The notes beneath the pieces are model-generated. The model had not been told where the DNA came from. It made no database searches and saw nothing but the letters and a program-made list of their open reading frames with translations. Of a stretch of DNA of 64,000 bases, positions 29,784 through 39,027 are shown piece by piece. The DNA is taken from NCBI GenBank assembly GCA_007279905.1, contig QYPH01000014.1, positions 1 to 64,000 of the forward strand, read 5' to 3'. The stretch comes from Actinomycetota bacterium. GTDB taxonomy: Bacteria > Actinomycetota > Acidimicrobiia > Acidimicrobiales > Ilumatobacteraceae. A program made the position numbers and the translations under genes. How positions within the stretch are numbered: the first letter of the stretch is position 1; every line of letters starts with the position of its first letter.

Positions 29784-30566
29784 GTGGTGACTGACAACAA
29801 TTTCCTCTCGATCGGTGAAGTTCTTGGACTCCTGCTCGAAGAGTTTCCCGATGTCACCATTTCAAAGATTCGATTTCTTGAGAGTCAAGGATTAATCGAG
29901 CCTGAGCGCACCGCATCGGGCTATCGCAAATTCAGTCGATCCGAAGTTGAACGGTTGAAGTTTATTTTGCGCGAACAACGCGAAAACTATTTGCCGCTCA
30001 AAATTATTCGTAGCAAACTCGAAAGTGACACGAGTGACGGCATGATCAGGCCGTATGACGACACGTCGCCCCATATCGAGCGAAGTCAGGCAACGAATGG
30101 GGGACATCCTTCGGCACGCCAAAACTTGTCGAAGGCGCCTGATGCTCCAACGCGCAAAACAAAGAAAACAGACGACACATCTTCCATAAGTCGTAGCGAG
30201 TTGCTCCAAGAGCTCGATGCCAGCGATGTCGTATTGAAATCGCTTGTTGCAAATGGTTTGGTCAAGCCGCGTCTTGTTGGTGACATCGAGATGTTTAGCC
30301 CGCTCGATAAGGAAATTGTTGAGATCGCGTCTCGGTTTATCGATAAAGGAATTGATGTGCGGCACCTAAAAACTTGGAAGCACACAGCGGAGCGCGAATT
30401 TGGACTCTTCGAGCAAAGAATCATGCCATTTCTTCGACAACGTAATCCTGCTGCCCGCCAAGAAGCGATGGAGTTATTACGCGAGCTCACTGAACTTGCT
30501 GACCAGTTGAGATCAGCGTTCGTCACTGTGGCCGCGCGTGGTTATGACGAAGGACGAACGCAATAG
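29784..30566 (+). CDS. ftsR: MerR-family regulator (FtsR-like)
   Basis: SIGEVLGLLLEEFPDVTISKIRFLESQGLIEPERTASGYRKFSRSEVERLKFILREQR; position between FHA and DUF151 genes. Confidence 0.7.
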   Translation: MVTDNNFLSIGEVLGLLLEEFPDVTISKIRFLESQGLIEPERTASGYRKFSRSEVERLKFILREQRENYLPLKIIRSKLESDTSDGMIRPYDDTSPHIERSQATNGGHPSARQNLSKAPDAPTRKTKKTDDTSSISRSELLQELDASDVVLKSLVANGLVKPRLVGDIEMFSPLDKEIVEIASRFIDKGIDVRHLKTWKHTAEREFGLFEQRIMPFLRQRNPAARQEAMELLRELTELADQLRSAFVTVAARGYDEGRTQ

Positions 30567-31057
30567 TGCTCATCGAGCTCGATCTCGATGGAGTGAGGTT
30601 GGAGTTGCCTTCGAATACCCCGATTTTGATGTTGCGTGAATCATCAGGTCGTCGAAGAATGCTGCCTATTTATATCGGTGGGCCTGAAGCATCTTCGATT
30701 CATTTTGCGCTTGAAGGAGTGCTGCCCGAACGCCCGCTCACTCATGATTTATTTGTTTCGTTGATCGGCGTGCTGGACGTGGAATTGGAAAGCATTGTGA
30801 TCACGCAAGTTATTGACAACACCTACTTTGCCGAGCTTCACCTCAAGGGGAGTAGTGGTGAACGAATAGTCTCGTGTCGCCCGTCGGATGCTGTTGCAAT
30901 TGCACTTCGAGCGGGAGCCCCTTTGTATGCCACAGAGGAGTTGATGGACTTAGTAGGCAGGCAGGCTCCAGATGCTGATGCAGACTCCGAAGAAGAAATT
31001 CTTGATGAATTTCGCGATTTCATTGAAAGCATCAAACCAGAGGACTTTCAGGGCTAG
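30566..31057 (+). CDS. Bifunctional nuclease family protein (DUF151)
   Basis: LPIYIGGPEASSIHFALEG..., RPLTHDLFVSLIGVLDVELESIVIT, SCRPSDAVAIALRAGAPLYATEELM. Confidence 0.9.
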   Translation: MLIELDLDGVRLELPSNTPILMLRESSGRRRMLPIYIGGPEASSIHFALEGVLPERPLTHDLFVSLIGVLDVELESIVITQVIDNTYFAELHLKGSSGERIVSCRPSDAVAIALRAGAPLYATEELMDLVGRQAPDADADSEEEILDEFRDFIESIKPEDFQG

Positions 31058-31089
31058 GCAAAGCCAAAATACGCGCCTAACCTTGACAT

Positions 31090-31545
31090 ATGGCTCAGGG
31101 ATTTAGTGGCAAAAAAGCAGCAGAGATTGTTGGAATCACCTATCGCCAAATTGACTACTGGGCTCGCACGGATCTCATTCGCCCTTCAAGTTGTGATGCA
31201 TCGGGGAGTGGAACTCGCCGCGTGTACACCTACAGAGACTTGCTTGAACTTCGTGTAATCAAGACCTTGTTGGATGCCGGTATCAAGCTTGAGTCAGTGC
31301 GCGATGTATTCAAATATCTGCGGAATCATGTTGAGTCTGAGATTGCTGCTGCGCACATTGTCATCAGCGGACAGTCTGTGGTGCTGTGCCAGGGAGACCA
31401 GCTAGTTGACGTATTGCGAAATGGTCAAGGAGTGCTCAACGTTCTTCCTCTTGCGGGTGTCAAAAATCAGGTTGATTCACAAATTGTTGCTCTCGCTCGC
31501 ACAGAGGTGATGATCAAGCCTGTCTCAGTCGCTCTAGCGCTCTAG
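31090..31545 (+). CDS. MerR-family transcriptional regulator
   Basis: GKKAAEIVGITYRQIDYWARTDLIRPS...RRVYTYRDLLELRVIKTLLDAGIKLESVRDV. Confidence 0.88.
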   Translation: MAQGFSGKKAAEIVGITYRQIDYWARTDLIRPSSCDASGSGTRRVYTYRDLLELRVIKTLLDAGIKLESVRDVFKYLRNHVESEIAAAHIVISGQSVVLCQGDQLVDVLRNGQGVLNVLPLAGVKNQVDSQIVALARTEVMIKPVSVALAL

Positions 31546-31865
31546 GCGTCCTTTTGTTTGGTGGGTTGTTGTGGCAACGATCCCAATAATCTTCTGATCG
31601 GTTCTTCGACATCGTCGAGAAGTTTGTCAACACGCAGAGCAACGCGGTTGAAGTTTTCCAATGACTGCTGAATCGTTTGGAGAGTTGACGCAGTTGATTC
31701 GACTGAGCGCTTTGCTTGGTCGACTACGCCTTTGATGCTATTGCTAGCAACATTTTCGGCATCATCTTTGATATCGGCAACTGTGGAGTTGAGTTTGGAG
31801 AGTAGTGAGAGGAGATCTTCCACTGATGGAAGAGAAAATGGCTTCGAACTATTGCTTTCCGTCAT
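31542..31865 (-). CDS. Hypothetical coiled-coil-like protein
   Basis: 107 aa, helical, convergent with the preceding MerR gene; fills the gap. Confidence 0.5.
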   Translation of the reverse strand: MTESNSSKPFSLPSVEDLLSLLSKLNSTVADIKDDAENVASNSIKGVVDQAKRSVESTASTLQTIQQSLENFNRVALRVDKLLDDVEEPIRRLLGSLPQQPTKQKDA

Positions 31866-31887
31866 GACGAAACTCTAGTCGCGTGCC

Positions 31888-33153
31888 CTAAAGAGTTCCA
31901 TAGGCACCTGCATCGCCAGACTGACCGCTTGCGAGTGCGATCAAAATAGAAGCATCCAGGTCATTGATCATTTCTTCGATGTTGGATTCGTGGATTGCGT
32001 TGACTGTGCAATGGAGAGACTGTGGAGGTTGTTGTCGATCGATGTACCATCCGCGTTTCCACATCTCGTTCGCAACAGCAAATATGTTGAGGCGCGAAGG
32101 GTCATGAGCAGTGAACGATAAGAGCAGTGCGTCTGGGAAGGCCAGCAATGAAAGTTCTGCATGATTGTCGATGTGTTTGGCGAGTATTTCGGTGGCAGCA
32201 CGTGCACTTTGGGTGAGGCGCAAATATCCGTCGTCGCCAAGAAAATGCATGACTGCCCACGCGGCAGCAATGGGGCCTCCAGATTTAGTTCCGAGCATTC
32301 CACTCGAGGCATAGGTACCGCCAAGCCATGCGTCTGTGACGAAACCCTGGTACGAGCGCAAGCGTTTGTTTGCATACATGATCACTGATGCACCCTTTGA
32401 TGTGTAGCCAAACTTGTGTAGATCAACAGAGATTGATGTGACTCCGTCTACCTGCAAATTCCATGGAGGAATTTGATGACCAAGTTTTGCTAGGTAGGCG
32501 AGTGATACGCCTCCCATGCACGCATCAACGTGACAGTTGATGTTCCTACTCTTTGCAAGAGATGCAATGCCAGAAATGTCATCGATAACTCCCTGTGGAT
32601 ATTGCGGGGCAGAACCGACAAGCAAAACGGTGTTGGCATCAATTGCGCCGGACATGGCCAAAACATCTGCCCGCCAATCGGGTTGCACTGCAACACGACG
32701 AACCTCAACGTCAAAATACGCACATGCCTTATCGAAGGCTGCATGTGCTGATGTTGCCAAGACGATGTTTGGGTGGAGGATTGAAGACTCTCTGCGGTAT
32801 TGGTCTCGAGCAGCTTTCACGGCCATCAAAATGCTTTCGGTGCCACCGCTCGTGAAATAGCCAGCGGATTCACTGGTCGAGCCAAGCCATTTTCCAGCCA
32901 TATCCAACACTTCGGCTTGCATGTTGCGAAGGCTTGGAAAGGCATGGGTATTGAGCGCATTGGAGCCTGCAAAGCGCTTGTAGGCCTCGTCGGCGACTGC
33001 GAGAACCTCAGGTCCAGCGTTGTAGGCGAGTGAGAATGCCTTGCCATTTCGCCACTGCACATCGTCGCTTGCGCTTGCATCGAGTGCTTGGATGACCTGT
33101 TCGAAATTCATTCCCTGTGCGGGCAACTGGTGTGAAGAGGAGTTTTGAGCCAT
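31888..33153 (-). CDS. PLP-dependent group II decarboxylase/aldolase, sphingosine-1-phosphate-lyase-like
   Basis: YFTSGGTESILMAVKAARD, HVDACMGG, VDLHKFGYTSKGASVIMY (PLP Lys); AAGGA RBS upstream. Confidence 0.85.
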   Translation of the reverse strand: MAQNSSSHQLPAQGMNFEQVIQALDASASDDVQWRNGKAFSLAYNAGPEVLAVADEAYKRFAGSNALNTHAFPSLRNMQAEVLDMAGKWLGSTSESAGYFTSGGTESILMAVKAARDQYRRESSILHPNIVLATSAHAAFDKACAYFDVEVRRVAVQPDWRADVLAMSGAIDANTVLLVGSAPQYPQGVIDDISGIASLAKSRNINCHVDACMGGVSLAYLAKLGHQIPPWNLQVDGVTSISVDLHKFGYTSKGASVIMYANKRLRSYQGFVTDAWLGGTYASSGMLGTKSGGPIAAAWAVMHFLGDDGYLRLTQSARAATEILAKHIDNHAELSLLAFPDALLLSFTAHDPSRLNIFAVANEMWKRGWYIDRQQPPQSLHCTVNAIHESNIEEMINDLDASILIALASGQSGDAGAYGTL

Positions 33154-33251
33154 AGAGAGTGTCCTTACTGATTTGTTGAGTATTTCGAGTACTTTTTACT
33201 CTTCCGTCCTAACTTTACATAACTATGATTATGGGCGTAAATATCATCTGG

Positions 33252-33668
33252 CTAAGCCTGGCCCAGATCCTGGACCAATGGTTTGGCTGCCTCAAGAAGC
33301 CACGCCAAAGCAGCCTTGTAATCCCGTGTTGTTGGGTCGATTGAAGGATCTAAATCCTGCTCAACATCTTGCACTGCACATTTCAAGACAAAGATTTGAT
33401 CTCTCAGCGTGTCGCGTTCGGTGCGTGTGATCACGAGCTCGTCTTCGCTCAACGCCAGCTCTGTGGCGCGTTGCCGTGCAACCCAATCCCATTGCCGACA
33501 AGCCTGCGAGCAAAACTCTCGTGGCCGTCCGGCGCCCGATGTTGGGGCCAATGGATTTCTACACCAGCGGCACTTGATGTAGTCCGTTGAAATCACGTGC
33601 GTCTGAGTGTTGTACAACGCTTCACTAGTTGGTTGCCGTGATTTCGTCATGACGAAAAGGTATGTCAA
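33252..33668 (-). CDS. Zinc-finger/coiled-coil hypothetical protein
   Basis: CRWCRNPL...GRPREFCSQACRQWDW followed by a helical segment. Confidence 0.65.
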   Translation of the reverse strand: MTYLFVMTKSRQPTSEALYNTQTHVISTDYIKCRWCRNPLAPTSGAGRPREFCSQACRQWDWVARQRATELALSEDELVITRTERDTLRDQIFVLKCAVQDVEQDLDPSIDPTTRDYKAALAWLLEAAKPLVQDLGQA

Positions 33669-33708
33669 ATATCGGACAATAGCGAGGATTCAAGCGCATA
33701 CTAAAGAG

Positions 33709-34782
33709 ATGAGTTCTCTTGTTCTGCCTGCCCACCTTGAGCCTCCAACTCGATTGCTGTCGAGCGACAATGCCTCGGGTGCTCACCCACTCGTGTTGCA
33801 GGCACTTACTGATGCCAACAGTGGCCACGCACTCGCCTATGGCAATGACCGATATACACACAATGCCGAGACAGCTTTTTCAGAACTTTTTGATGCAGAC
33901 GTGATCACGCGCTTTGCGTTCGGTGGAACCGGCGCAAATGTGATGGCACTCGCAAACATGTTGCAGCCAGCAGAGGCTGTTGTGTGTTCGTCTTGGTCGC
34001 ACATTGCAGTCGATGAGGCCGGCGCTCCCGAGCGTTTCCTTGGCGCAAAACTGATCGATCTTCCGTCTGCAGATGCAAAGCTTCGACCGAGCGACTTGCA
34101 CTCGCTCGAACATCTCTTTGGCAGCGAACACCATGTGCAACCACGCGTTGTATCGATTACTCAGGCAACTGAACTCGGCACGCTCTACACCGCTCAGGAA
34201 GTCAAAGACTTGTGTGCTGCTGCTCATGACATGAACATGCTCGTCCATATGGATGGCGCGCGTATCTGCAATGCAGTTGGGGCTTTGGGTGGATCGCGCG
34301 AAGCATTGCGTTCATTCACCATCGATGCAGGTGTTGATGTGCTCACATTCGGTGGCACCAAGACCGGACTTGTTTTCGGCGAGGCCGTGGTGTTTTTGAA
34401 TACCGCTCTTGCTTCAAGGTCTCTCTATATTCGCAAGCAATCGACACAGTTGTATTCCAAAATGCGCTACATCTCGGCGCAGTATCTCGCATTTTTGCAA
34501 GACGACTTGTTCATCAAACTTGGGTGTGCAAGCAATGCTGCTGCTCAGTCTCTCTACGATCAGGTTCGACACATCAAGTCGCTCAATTTGACAGCCCCTC
34601 CTGTGGTCAACAGCATCTACCCCGTTCTTGAACCCGCTGTGCACAAGGCACTGCAGGATTGGTCGTTCTATTGGGACTGGGACGCCAAGACCAACCAGGT
34701 TCGATGGATGACGGCGTGGGATGTTGAGGACTCTGATATTTCACGCTTTGTGCAAGGAGTACAGGCATTATTGCCTTCATGA
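33709..34782 (+). CDS. Low-specificity L-threonine aldolase-like PLP enzyme
   Basis: LSSDNASGAHPLV, FGGTGANVMAL, HMDGARICNAVGAL, LTFGGTKTGLVFGEAVVF. Confidence 0.9.
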   Translation: MSSLVLPAHLEPPTRLLSSDNASGAHPLVLQALTDANSGHALAYGNDRYTHNAETAFSELFDADVITRFAFGGTGANVMALANMLQPAEAVVCSSWSHIAVDEAGAPERFLGAKLIDLPSADAKLRPSDLHSLEHLFGSEHHVQPRVVSITQATELGTLYTAQEVKDLCAAAHDMNMLVHMDGARICNAVGALGGSREALRSFTIDAGVDVLTFGGTKTGLVFGEAVVFLNTALASRSLYIRKQSTQLYSKMRYISAQYLAFLQDDLFIKLGCASNAAAQSLYDQVRHIKSLNLTAPPVVNSIYPVLEPAVHKALQDWSFYWDWDAKTNQVRWMTAWDVEDSDISRFVQGVQALLPS

Positions 34783-34789
34783 GATGTAA

Positions 34790-34819
34790 TTGACCGACTG
34801 GTTAGTTCTGCGCTAGGGT
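34790..34819 (+). promoter_or_regulatory. Candidate promoter of the whiB-like gene (TTGACC-N18-TAGGGT)
   Basis: TTGACC 34790-34795, TAGGGT 34814-34819, SD-like GGGGG before GTG 34839. Confidence 0.4.
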
Positions 34820-34838
34820 CTTGTGCAGCGGGGGCTCA

Positions 34839-35141
34839 GTGGCTGCACTTGATTTTGGACAACGCATTGCAAGTGACGATGACTGGATGAATGGCGCGGC
34901 ATGTCTCGGCTTGACCAACATCTTCTTCCCCGCAGTTGCCGAGCGACCGCAAACCCGCGAACGTCGCGAAGAGATGGCAAGATCGGTCTGTAGTGAGTGC
35001 TCAGTATTGGAGACGTGTCGAACATTTGCGCGCGACAACCATGAGTATGGTTTCTGGGGTGGAGAATCTGAAGAAGAACGTCATGCTGCCGGATTCCGGC
35101 TTATCGCGCCTATTGGCGTGCGATCACTTTCTCGTCAATAG
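34839..35141 (+). CDS. WhiB-family Fe-S transcription factor
   Basis: NGAAC...VCSECSVLETC Cys pattern and EYGFWGGESEEER turn motif. Confidence 0.92.
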   Translation: MAALDFGQRIASDDDWMNGAACLGLTNIFFPAVAERPQTRERREEMARSVCSECSVLETCRTFARDNHEYGFWGGESEEERHAAGFRLIAPIGVRSLSRQ

Positions 35142-35165
35142 TTTCTTTGCGGCGGCATTTTCGCG

Positions 35166-36209
35166 ATGATCAATGCCGAGCAAGTAGTTCGACTCGCCTG
35201 GGCCGACTACGGAGATCCAAGAACAATCAGCGACATTGTCGAAGTCAGTGCTCATGTTTCCACCAATCATGTGTTTCGTTTACATTTCAACGACGGGTCA
35301 CATGTCGTTGGCAAGGTATCTTCATACGGTTCATATTTTTTGTTTGCTGAAGATCATGACCGACTGTTCAAGTTGGTGCACTCGCTGAGTGGTACACGAT
35401 GGTCAGGTTTTCTCGCACAAGTTCTGCCCCGCGATGGTCGGGCGTACACCTGGTATGACGGCTCGTGTTGGGCTGCTTTTTACAATGATGTTGAGCGAGG
35501 AAACCAACTGCCACGAATAATTAGCGAGCAAGACATCGTTTTTCTTGCCCATGAAATTGCCCATTTCCACAAAGCCTGCGCTGATGCAGCAACGCATCTT
35601 CCACCGACTTCAAATTCGGTGAAGGGCGATGCCATTCACTTGCTCGAACAACTCTCGAGCGAATTTGCTCCGCGCAACTTCGACCTTCGAGAAAGTGATA
35701 TTGAGTACTTGCGTACATGTACTCACGACTTCTTGGCACACCTCGAACAGATTCACTTTGACGAGTGGAGAAAAATTCCAATACTTGTCGATTGGAATCT
35801 AGGCAATTTTTCAGTCGCTCTCGACGAACATCAACACCAAAGACTTTTCACCAGATGGGATTACGACTGGTTCAGAATCGACACACGCATGCTGGACTTC
35901 TATTTTCTCTCGCGCGCCGCATCACACACCGGTGATAAGACGCACTTTAGTTACTCTCCACACACTCTGACCGAACCGCGCTTTGTGAGTTTTCTCAAGG
36001 CTTACCATTCGGTGTATCCACTCTCGAGACAAGAAATTGATTTTCTGCCGTACGCCTATCAGTTCTTCATTCTCAACTATGTTGTGCGAGAAGGAGCCAA
36101 ATTCTTTCGGTCAGATCTCAGTACAAGATTTCGTAAAGATGCAGTTCGCACCTATCTGCCCATGTTGGAAACTCTTGATATCTCAGAACTCAGAAAGATT
36201 GTTGACTGA
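35166..36209 (+). CDS. Aminoglycoside phosphotransferase/choline-kinase-like fold protein
   Basis: Brenner-like loop ILVDWNLGNFSV and DFD-like RWDYDWFRID; HKACADA region. Confidence 0.6.
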   Translation: MINAEQVVRLAWADYGDPRTISDIVEVSAHVSTNHVFRLHFNDGSHVVGKVSSYGSYFLFAEDHDRLFKLVHSLSGTRWSGFLAQVLPRDGRAYTWYDGSCWAAFYNDVERGNQLPRIISEQDIVFLAHEIAHFHKACADAATHLPPTSNSVKGDAIHLLEQLSSEFAPRNFDLRESDIEYLRTCTHDFLAHLEQIHFDEWRKIPILVDWNLGNFSVALDEHQHQRLFTRWDYDWFRIDTRMLDFYFLSRAASHTGDKTHFSYSPHTLTEPRFVSFLKAYHSVYPLSRQEIDFLPYAYQFFILNYVVREGAKFFRSDLSTRFRKDAVRTYLPMLETLDISELRKIVD

Positions 36210-36731
36210 TCAGTCCGAAATTTTTCGAAGGTCGGTCCGGAACTTCTTGCCTTTTTCTACATAGATTTGTGCACCAATCTCGATTTCGATGGAGCGAGCC
36301 CGACCTTCTTTGATCGTGGCAGGGCTTCCGACTGCAAGTGCGCCTGGTGGAATGATCGTGTCATTGAGCACGACCGAATTGGCCGCAACAATTGCGCCAG
36401 CACCGACTACCGCTCTGTGCAATACCACTGCACCCGATGACACCTGTGCGCCATTGGCAATGGTGCACGATTCGAGATGCACGATGTGCCCAATAACGCA
36501 GTCATCTCCAACGATGGTTGGCTGATTTGGCATCGTATGGATAACTGTGTTGTCTTGAATACTGGTGCGAGCTCCAATTTTGATTTCTCCATCGTCACCG
36601 CGCAAAACAGCACCGGGCCAAATCGTTGATTCGGCACCAATCTCAACTGATCCAATGACCACCGCATCTGGGTGGACGAATGCAGTTTCGTGAATTACTG
36701 GTACACGATCTCCGTATGCATAAATTGTCAT
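36210..36731 (-). CDS. Gamma-carbonic anhydrase family hexapeptide-repeat protein
   Basis: Left-handed beta-helix repeats: VIGSVEIGAESTIWPGAVLRGDDGEIKIGARTSIQDNTVIH...VIGHIVHLES. Confidence 0.9.
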   Translation of the reverse strand: MTIYAYGDRVPVIHETAFVHPDAVVIGSVEIGAESTIWPGAVLRGDDGEIKIGARTSIQDNTVIHTMPNQPTIVGDDCVIGHIVHLESCTIANGAQVSSGAVVLHRAVVGAGAIVAANSVVLNDTIIPPGALAVGSPATIKEGRARSIEIEIGAQIYVEKGKKFRTDLRKISD

Positions 36732-36799
36732 AATTTCTACGGTACTTCCATGATGATCTCATTGGAGAAACAGGGTTCGTGGCTGTACCGTAGAGCCCC

Positions 36800-38218
36800 A
36801 TGTCTCGCCGCCTCGACATAGAACTCACCAGCAATCGTCAAGATGGAACGTGGACGTGGCGCGCCGCTGGTGCCAAGTCGCCCAAGGGTGTTGTCAGTGC
36901 AACCCTGCTGTCGGATGCAGCAAAAACTGGCGATGTACTCAAAGTCGAAGCTGATTTTGATATCGATGGAATTTCGGTTTTGTCAATTGTGCAAATGAGG
37001 GAAAAAGGTCAACGAGGCAATGTGCTCCAGATGCTTGCAAGCGAAAAAGCATTTACCCCTGTCACACAAAAGTTGGCAGAGAAACCAAAATCTGATCGCA
37101 AGCCTGCACGCAATGGCCGCGATGACAAGTCTGGGAAACGAGATGGCGCTCCTCGCTCTGCGCGTCCACCGCGCGACCCAAATGCTCCGCGTCGACCAGA
37201 GTCGACTCGTCCTGACGGATCCACTGGTCGTCCAAGTCGTCCATCGCGTCCGCATTTCACTGCTCCGCCAGAGATGCCAAAGCGTCCAGCAGCAAAACGT
37301 CTCAAGCCAAAACATGTTCATCGCAGTGCCGTTCTTGAAACATTGCCGCTTGAGCAACGCGGTGTTGCAGAACGCGCTCTCGACGGTGGCATCAAAGCTG
37401 TTCGTGATGCGGTGAAAGTGCAAAATGATTTGCTGCGCAAAGAAGGTAAGCCAGAGGTTCCATCCGACGGCTTGATCTCGATGGCACAAAATCTGTTGCC
37501 AAAACTTCGTGTTGCCGATTGGCTCGACAAAGCAGATGCCGCAAAAGCAGATCTTGCGACACTTGACTTGCGAGACTTGCGATCAGTTGTTGTTGCATCT
37601 GAAGACCCGATGGTTGTCCGCGATGAAACAACTCGCGCACTTGCTACCGAATTGAAGGTTGCGCTTAAGGAACGACAAGAATCGGCACAAACACTCTGGC
37701 TTTCTGACATTGTTGACGCATTAAAAGTTGGTCGCACCGTTCGAGCATTGAAGTTGACCAGCGAGCCACCAAAGGCGGGTCAGCCATTTCCTTCCGAGCT
37801 CGGCGCAAAACTTGCCGTTGCTGCAACTGCTGGTCTCACCACCGAAACCGCACCAGATCGTTGGATTGCGCTACTCGAAGCCCTCGCCTTCTCGCCTATC
37901 CGTAGTCAGGTCAAGCTCGCCACGATGCCTCAGCAACCATCAGAGGCTCTTCTAGCCACTGTCAAGCGTCTGTCACCACTCCTTCCCCAGATTGCCACAC
38001 TCTTTGGCATCGAAGTAGCGCCAGGAGTGACCGCTCCCCGACCACTGCGTCCTACACGTCCAGTGCGCGTCAAGCCAAAGACTGCGCCAGCAAAGCCTGA
38101 ATCGACAAAGTCTGAAGTTGCAGCGCCAGTCGAAGCAGCGCCAGTCGAAGCGGCACCGGTTGAAGTCGCACCGGTTGAAGCAGCGCCAGTCGAAGTAGCA
38201 CCAACTTCCAACGAGTAG
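36800..38218 (+). CDS. Hypothetical low-complexity (R/P/K-rich centre, P-V-E-A tail) protein
   Basis: 472 aa; RPPRDPNAPRRPESTRPDGSTGRPSRPSRPHFTAPPEMPKRPAAKR; repetitive C-terminus. Confidence 0.75.
   Translation: MSRRLDIELTSNRQDGTWTWRAAGAKSPKGVVSATLLSDAAKTGDVLKVEADFDIDGISVLSIVQMREKGQRGNVLQMLASEKAFTPVTQKLAEKPKSDRKPARNGRDDKSGKRDGAPRSARPPRDPNAPRRPESTRPDGSTGRPSRPSRPHFTAPPEMPKRPAAKRLKPKHVHRSAVLETLPLEQRGVAERALDGGIKAVRDAVKVQNDLLRKEGKPEVPSDGLISMAQNLLPKLRVADWLDKADAAKADLATLDLRDLRSVVVASEDPMVVRDETTRALATELKVALKERQESAQTLWLSDIVDALKVGRTVRALKLTSEPPKAGQPFPSELGAKLAVAATAGLTTETAPDRWIALLEALAFSPIRSQVKLATMPQQPSEALLATVKRLSPLLPQIATLFGIEVAPGVTAPRPLRPTRPVRVKPKTAPAKPESTKSEVAAPVEAAPVEAAPVEVAPVEAAPVEVAPTSNE
38123..38197 (+). 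repeat. Five 15-bp in-frame repeats encoding APVE(A/V)
   Basis: gcgccagtcgaagca-type units, 75 bp, some with gcaccggttgaa variants. Confidence 0.85.
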
Positions 38219-38229
38219 TTCCAAGCGCC

Positions 38230-38235
38230 TAGTCT
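38230..38235 (+). promoter_or_regulatory. Candidate -10 (TAGTCT) for leaderless enoyl-CoA hydratase mRNA
   Basis: TAGTCT-gtacgc-ATG(38242). Confidence 0.4.
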
Positions 38236-38241
38236 GTACGC

Positions 38242-39027
38242 ATGTCAGACGTCGTCACTTATGAAGTTCAAGGCAAAGTCGCACTCATCACGCTCAATCG
38301 TCCCGAGGCTCGCAACGCTGTTAACGGCGATGTAGCCCAAGGTCTTGAAGCCGCAATCAATCAGATGGAAGAAGACCCAAATGTTTGGGTTGGAATCTTG
38401 CGTGCCAATACTGCGGGTCAAGAGCGTCCTGTGTTTTGTGCAGGAGCAGACCTCAAGGCAATCAACTCCGGTCAAGCAGGTTCGCTCAATACCGAACTCG
38501 GCGGTTTTGGAGGCTTTGTTTATCGACAGCGCAAAAAGCCAGTCATCGCCGCAGTCGATGGTCTTGCCACAGCAGGCGGATGCGAGATTGTTCTCGCAGC
38601 CGACATGGTGGTTGCAACTACTCGATCGGCGTTTGGGCTTGCCGAAGTAATGCGCAATCTCATTGCAGGTGCCGGTGGTCTTTTTCGCCTGCCGCGAGCA
38701 ATTGGTCAGGCAACCGCAATGGAAGTCATCTTGACTGGTCAACCGTTGCCTGCTGAGCGCGCCTACGCGCTTGGTCTGATCAACCGTTTGGTTGAGCCAG
38801 GAAAAGCGGAAGAATCGGCTTTTGAGTTGGCATCACGCGTGTGTTTGGCTGCACCACTCGCCGTGTGGGCGTCGCGCAAGATTGTTCTCGCCGCAGCCTT
38901 CGAGAGCGACGAGACGCTGATCAAGATGACCAACGCCGAATTTGGCAAAGTGCTGCAATCTGAAGACACCAAAGAAGGTCTCACGGCCTTTATTGAAAAG
39001 CGTCCGCCAGTCTGGCAAGGACGCTAA
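38242..39027 (+). CDS. Enoyl-CoA hydratase/isomerase family protein
   Basis: ALITLNRPEARNAVNGD, PVFCAGADLKAI, PVIAAVDGLATAGGCEIVLAADM. Confidence 0.93.
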   Translation: MSDVVTYEVQGKVALITLNRPEARNAVNGDVAQGLEAAINQMEEDPNVWVGILRANTAGQERPVFCAGADLKAINSGQAGSLNTELGGFGGFVYRQRKKPVIAAVDGLATAGGCEIVLAADMVVATTRSAFGLAEVMRNLIAGAGGLFRLPRAIGQATAMEVILTGQPLPAERAYALGLINRLVEPGKAEESAFELASRVCLAAPLAVWASRKIVLAAAFESDETLIKMTNAEFGKVLQSEDTKEGLTAFIEKRPPVWQGR

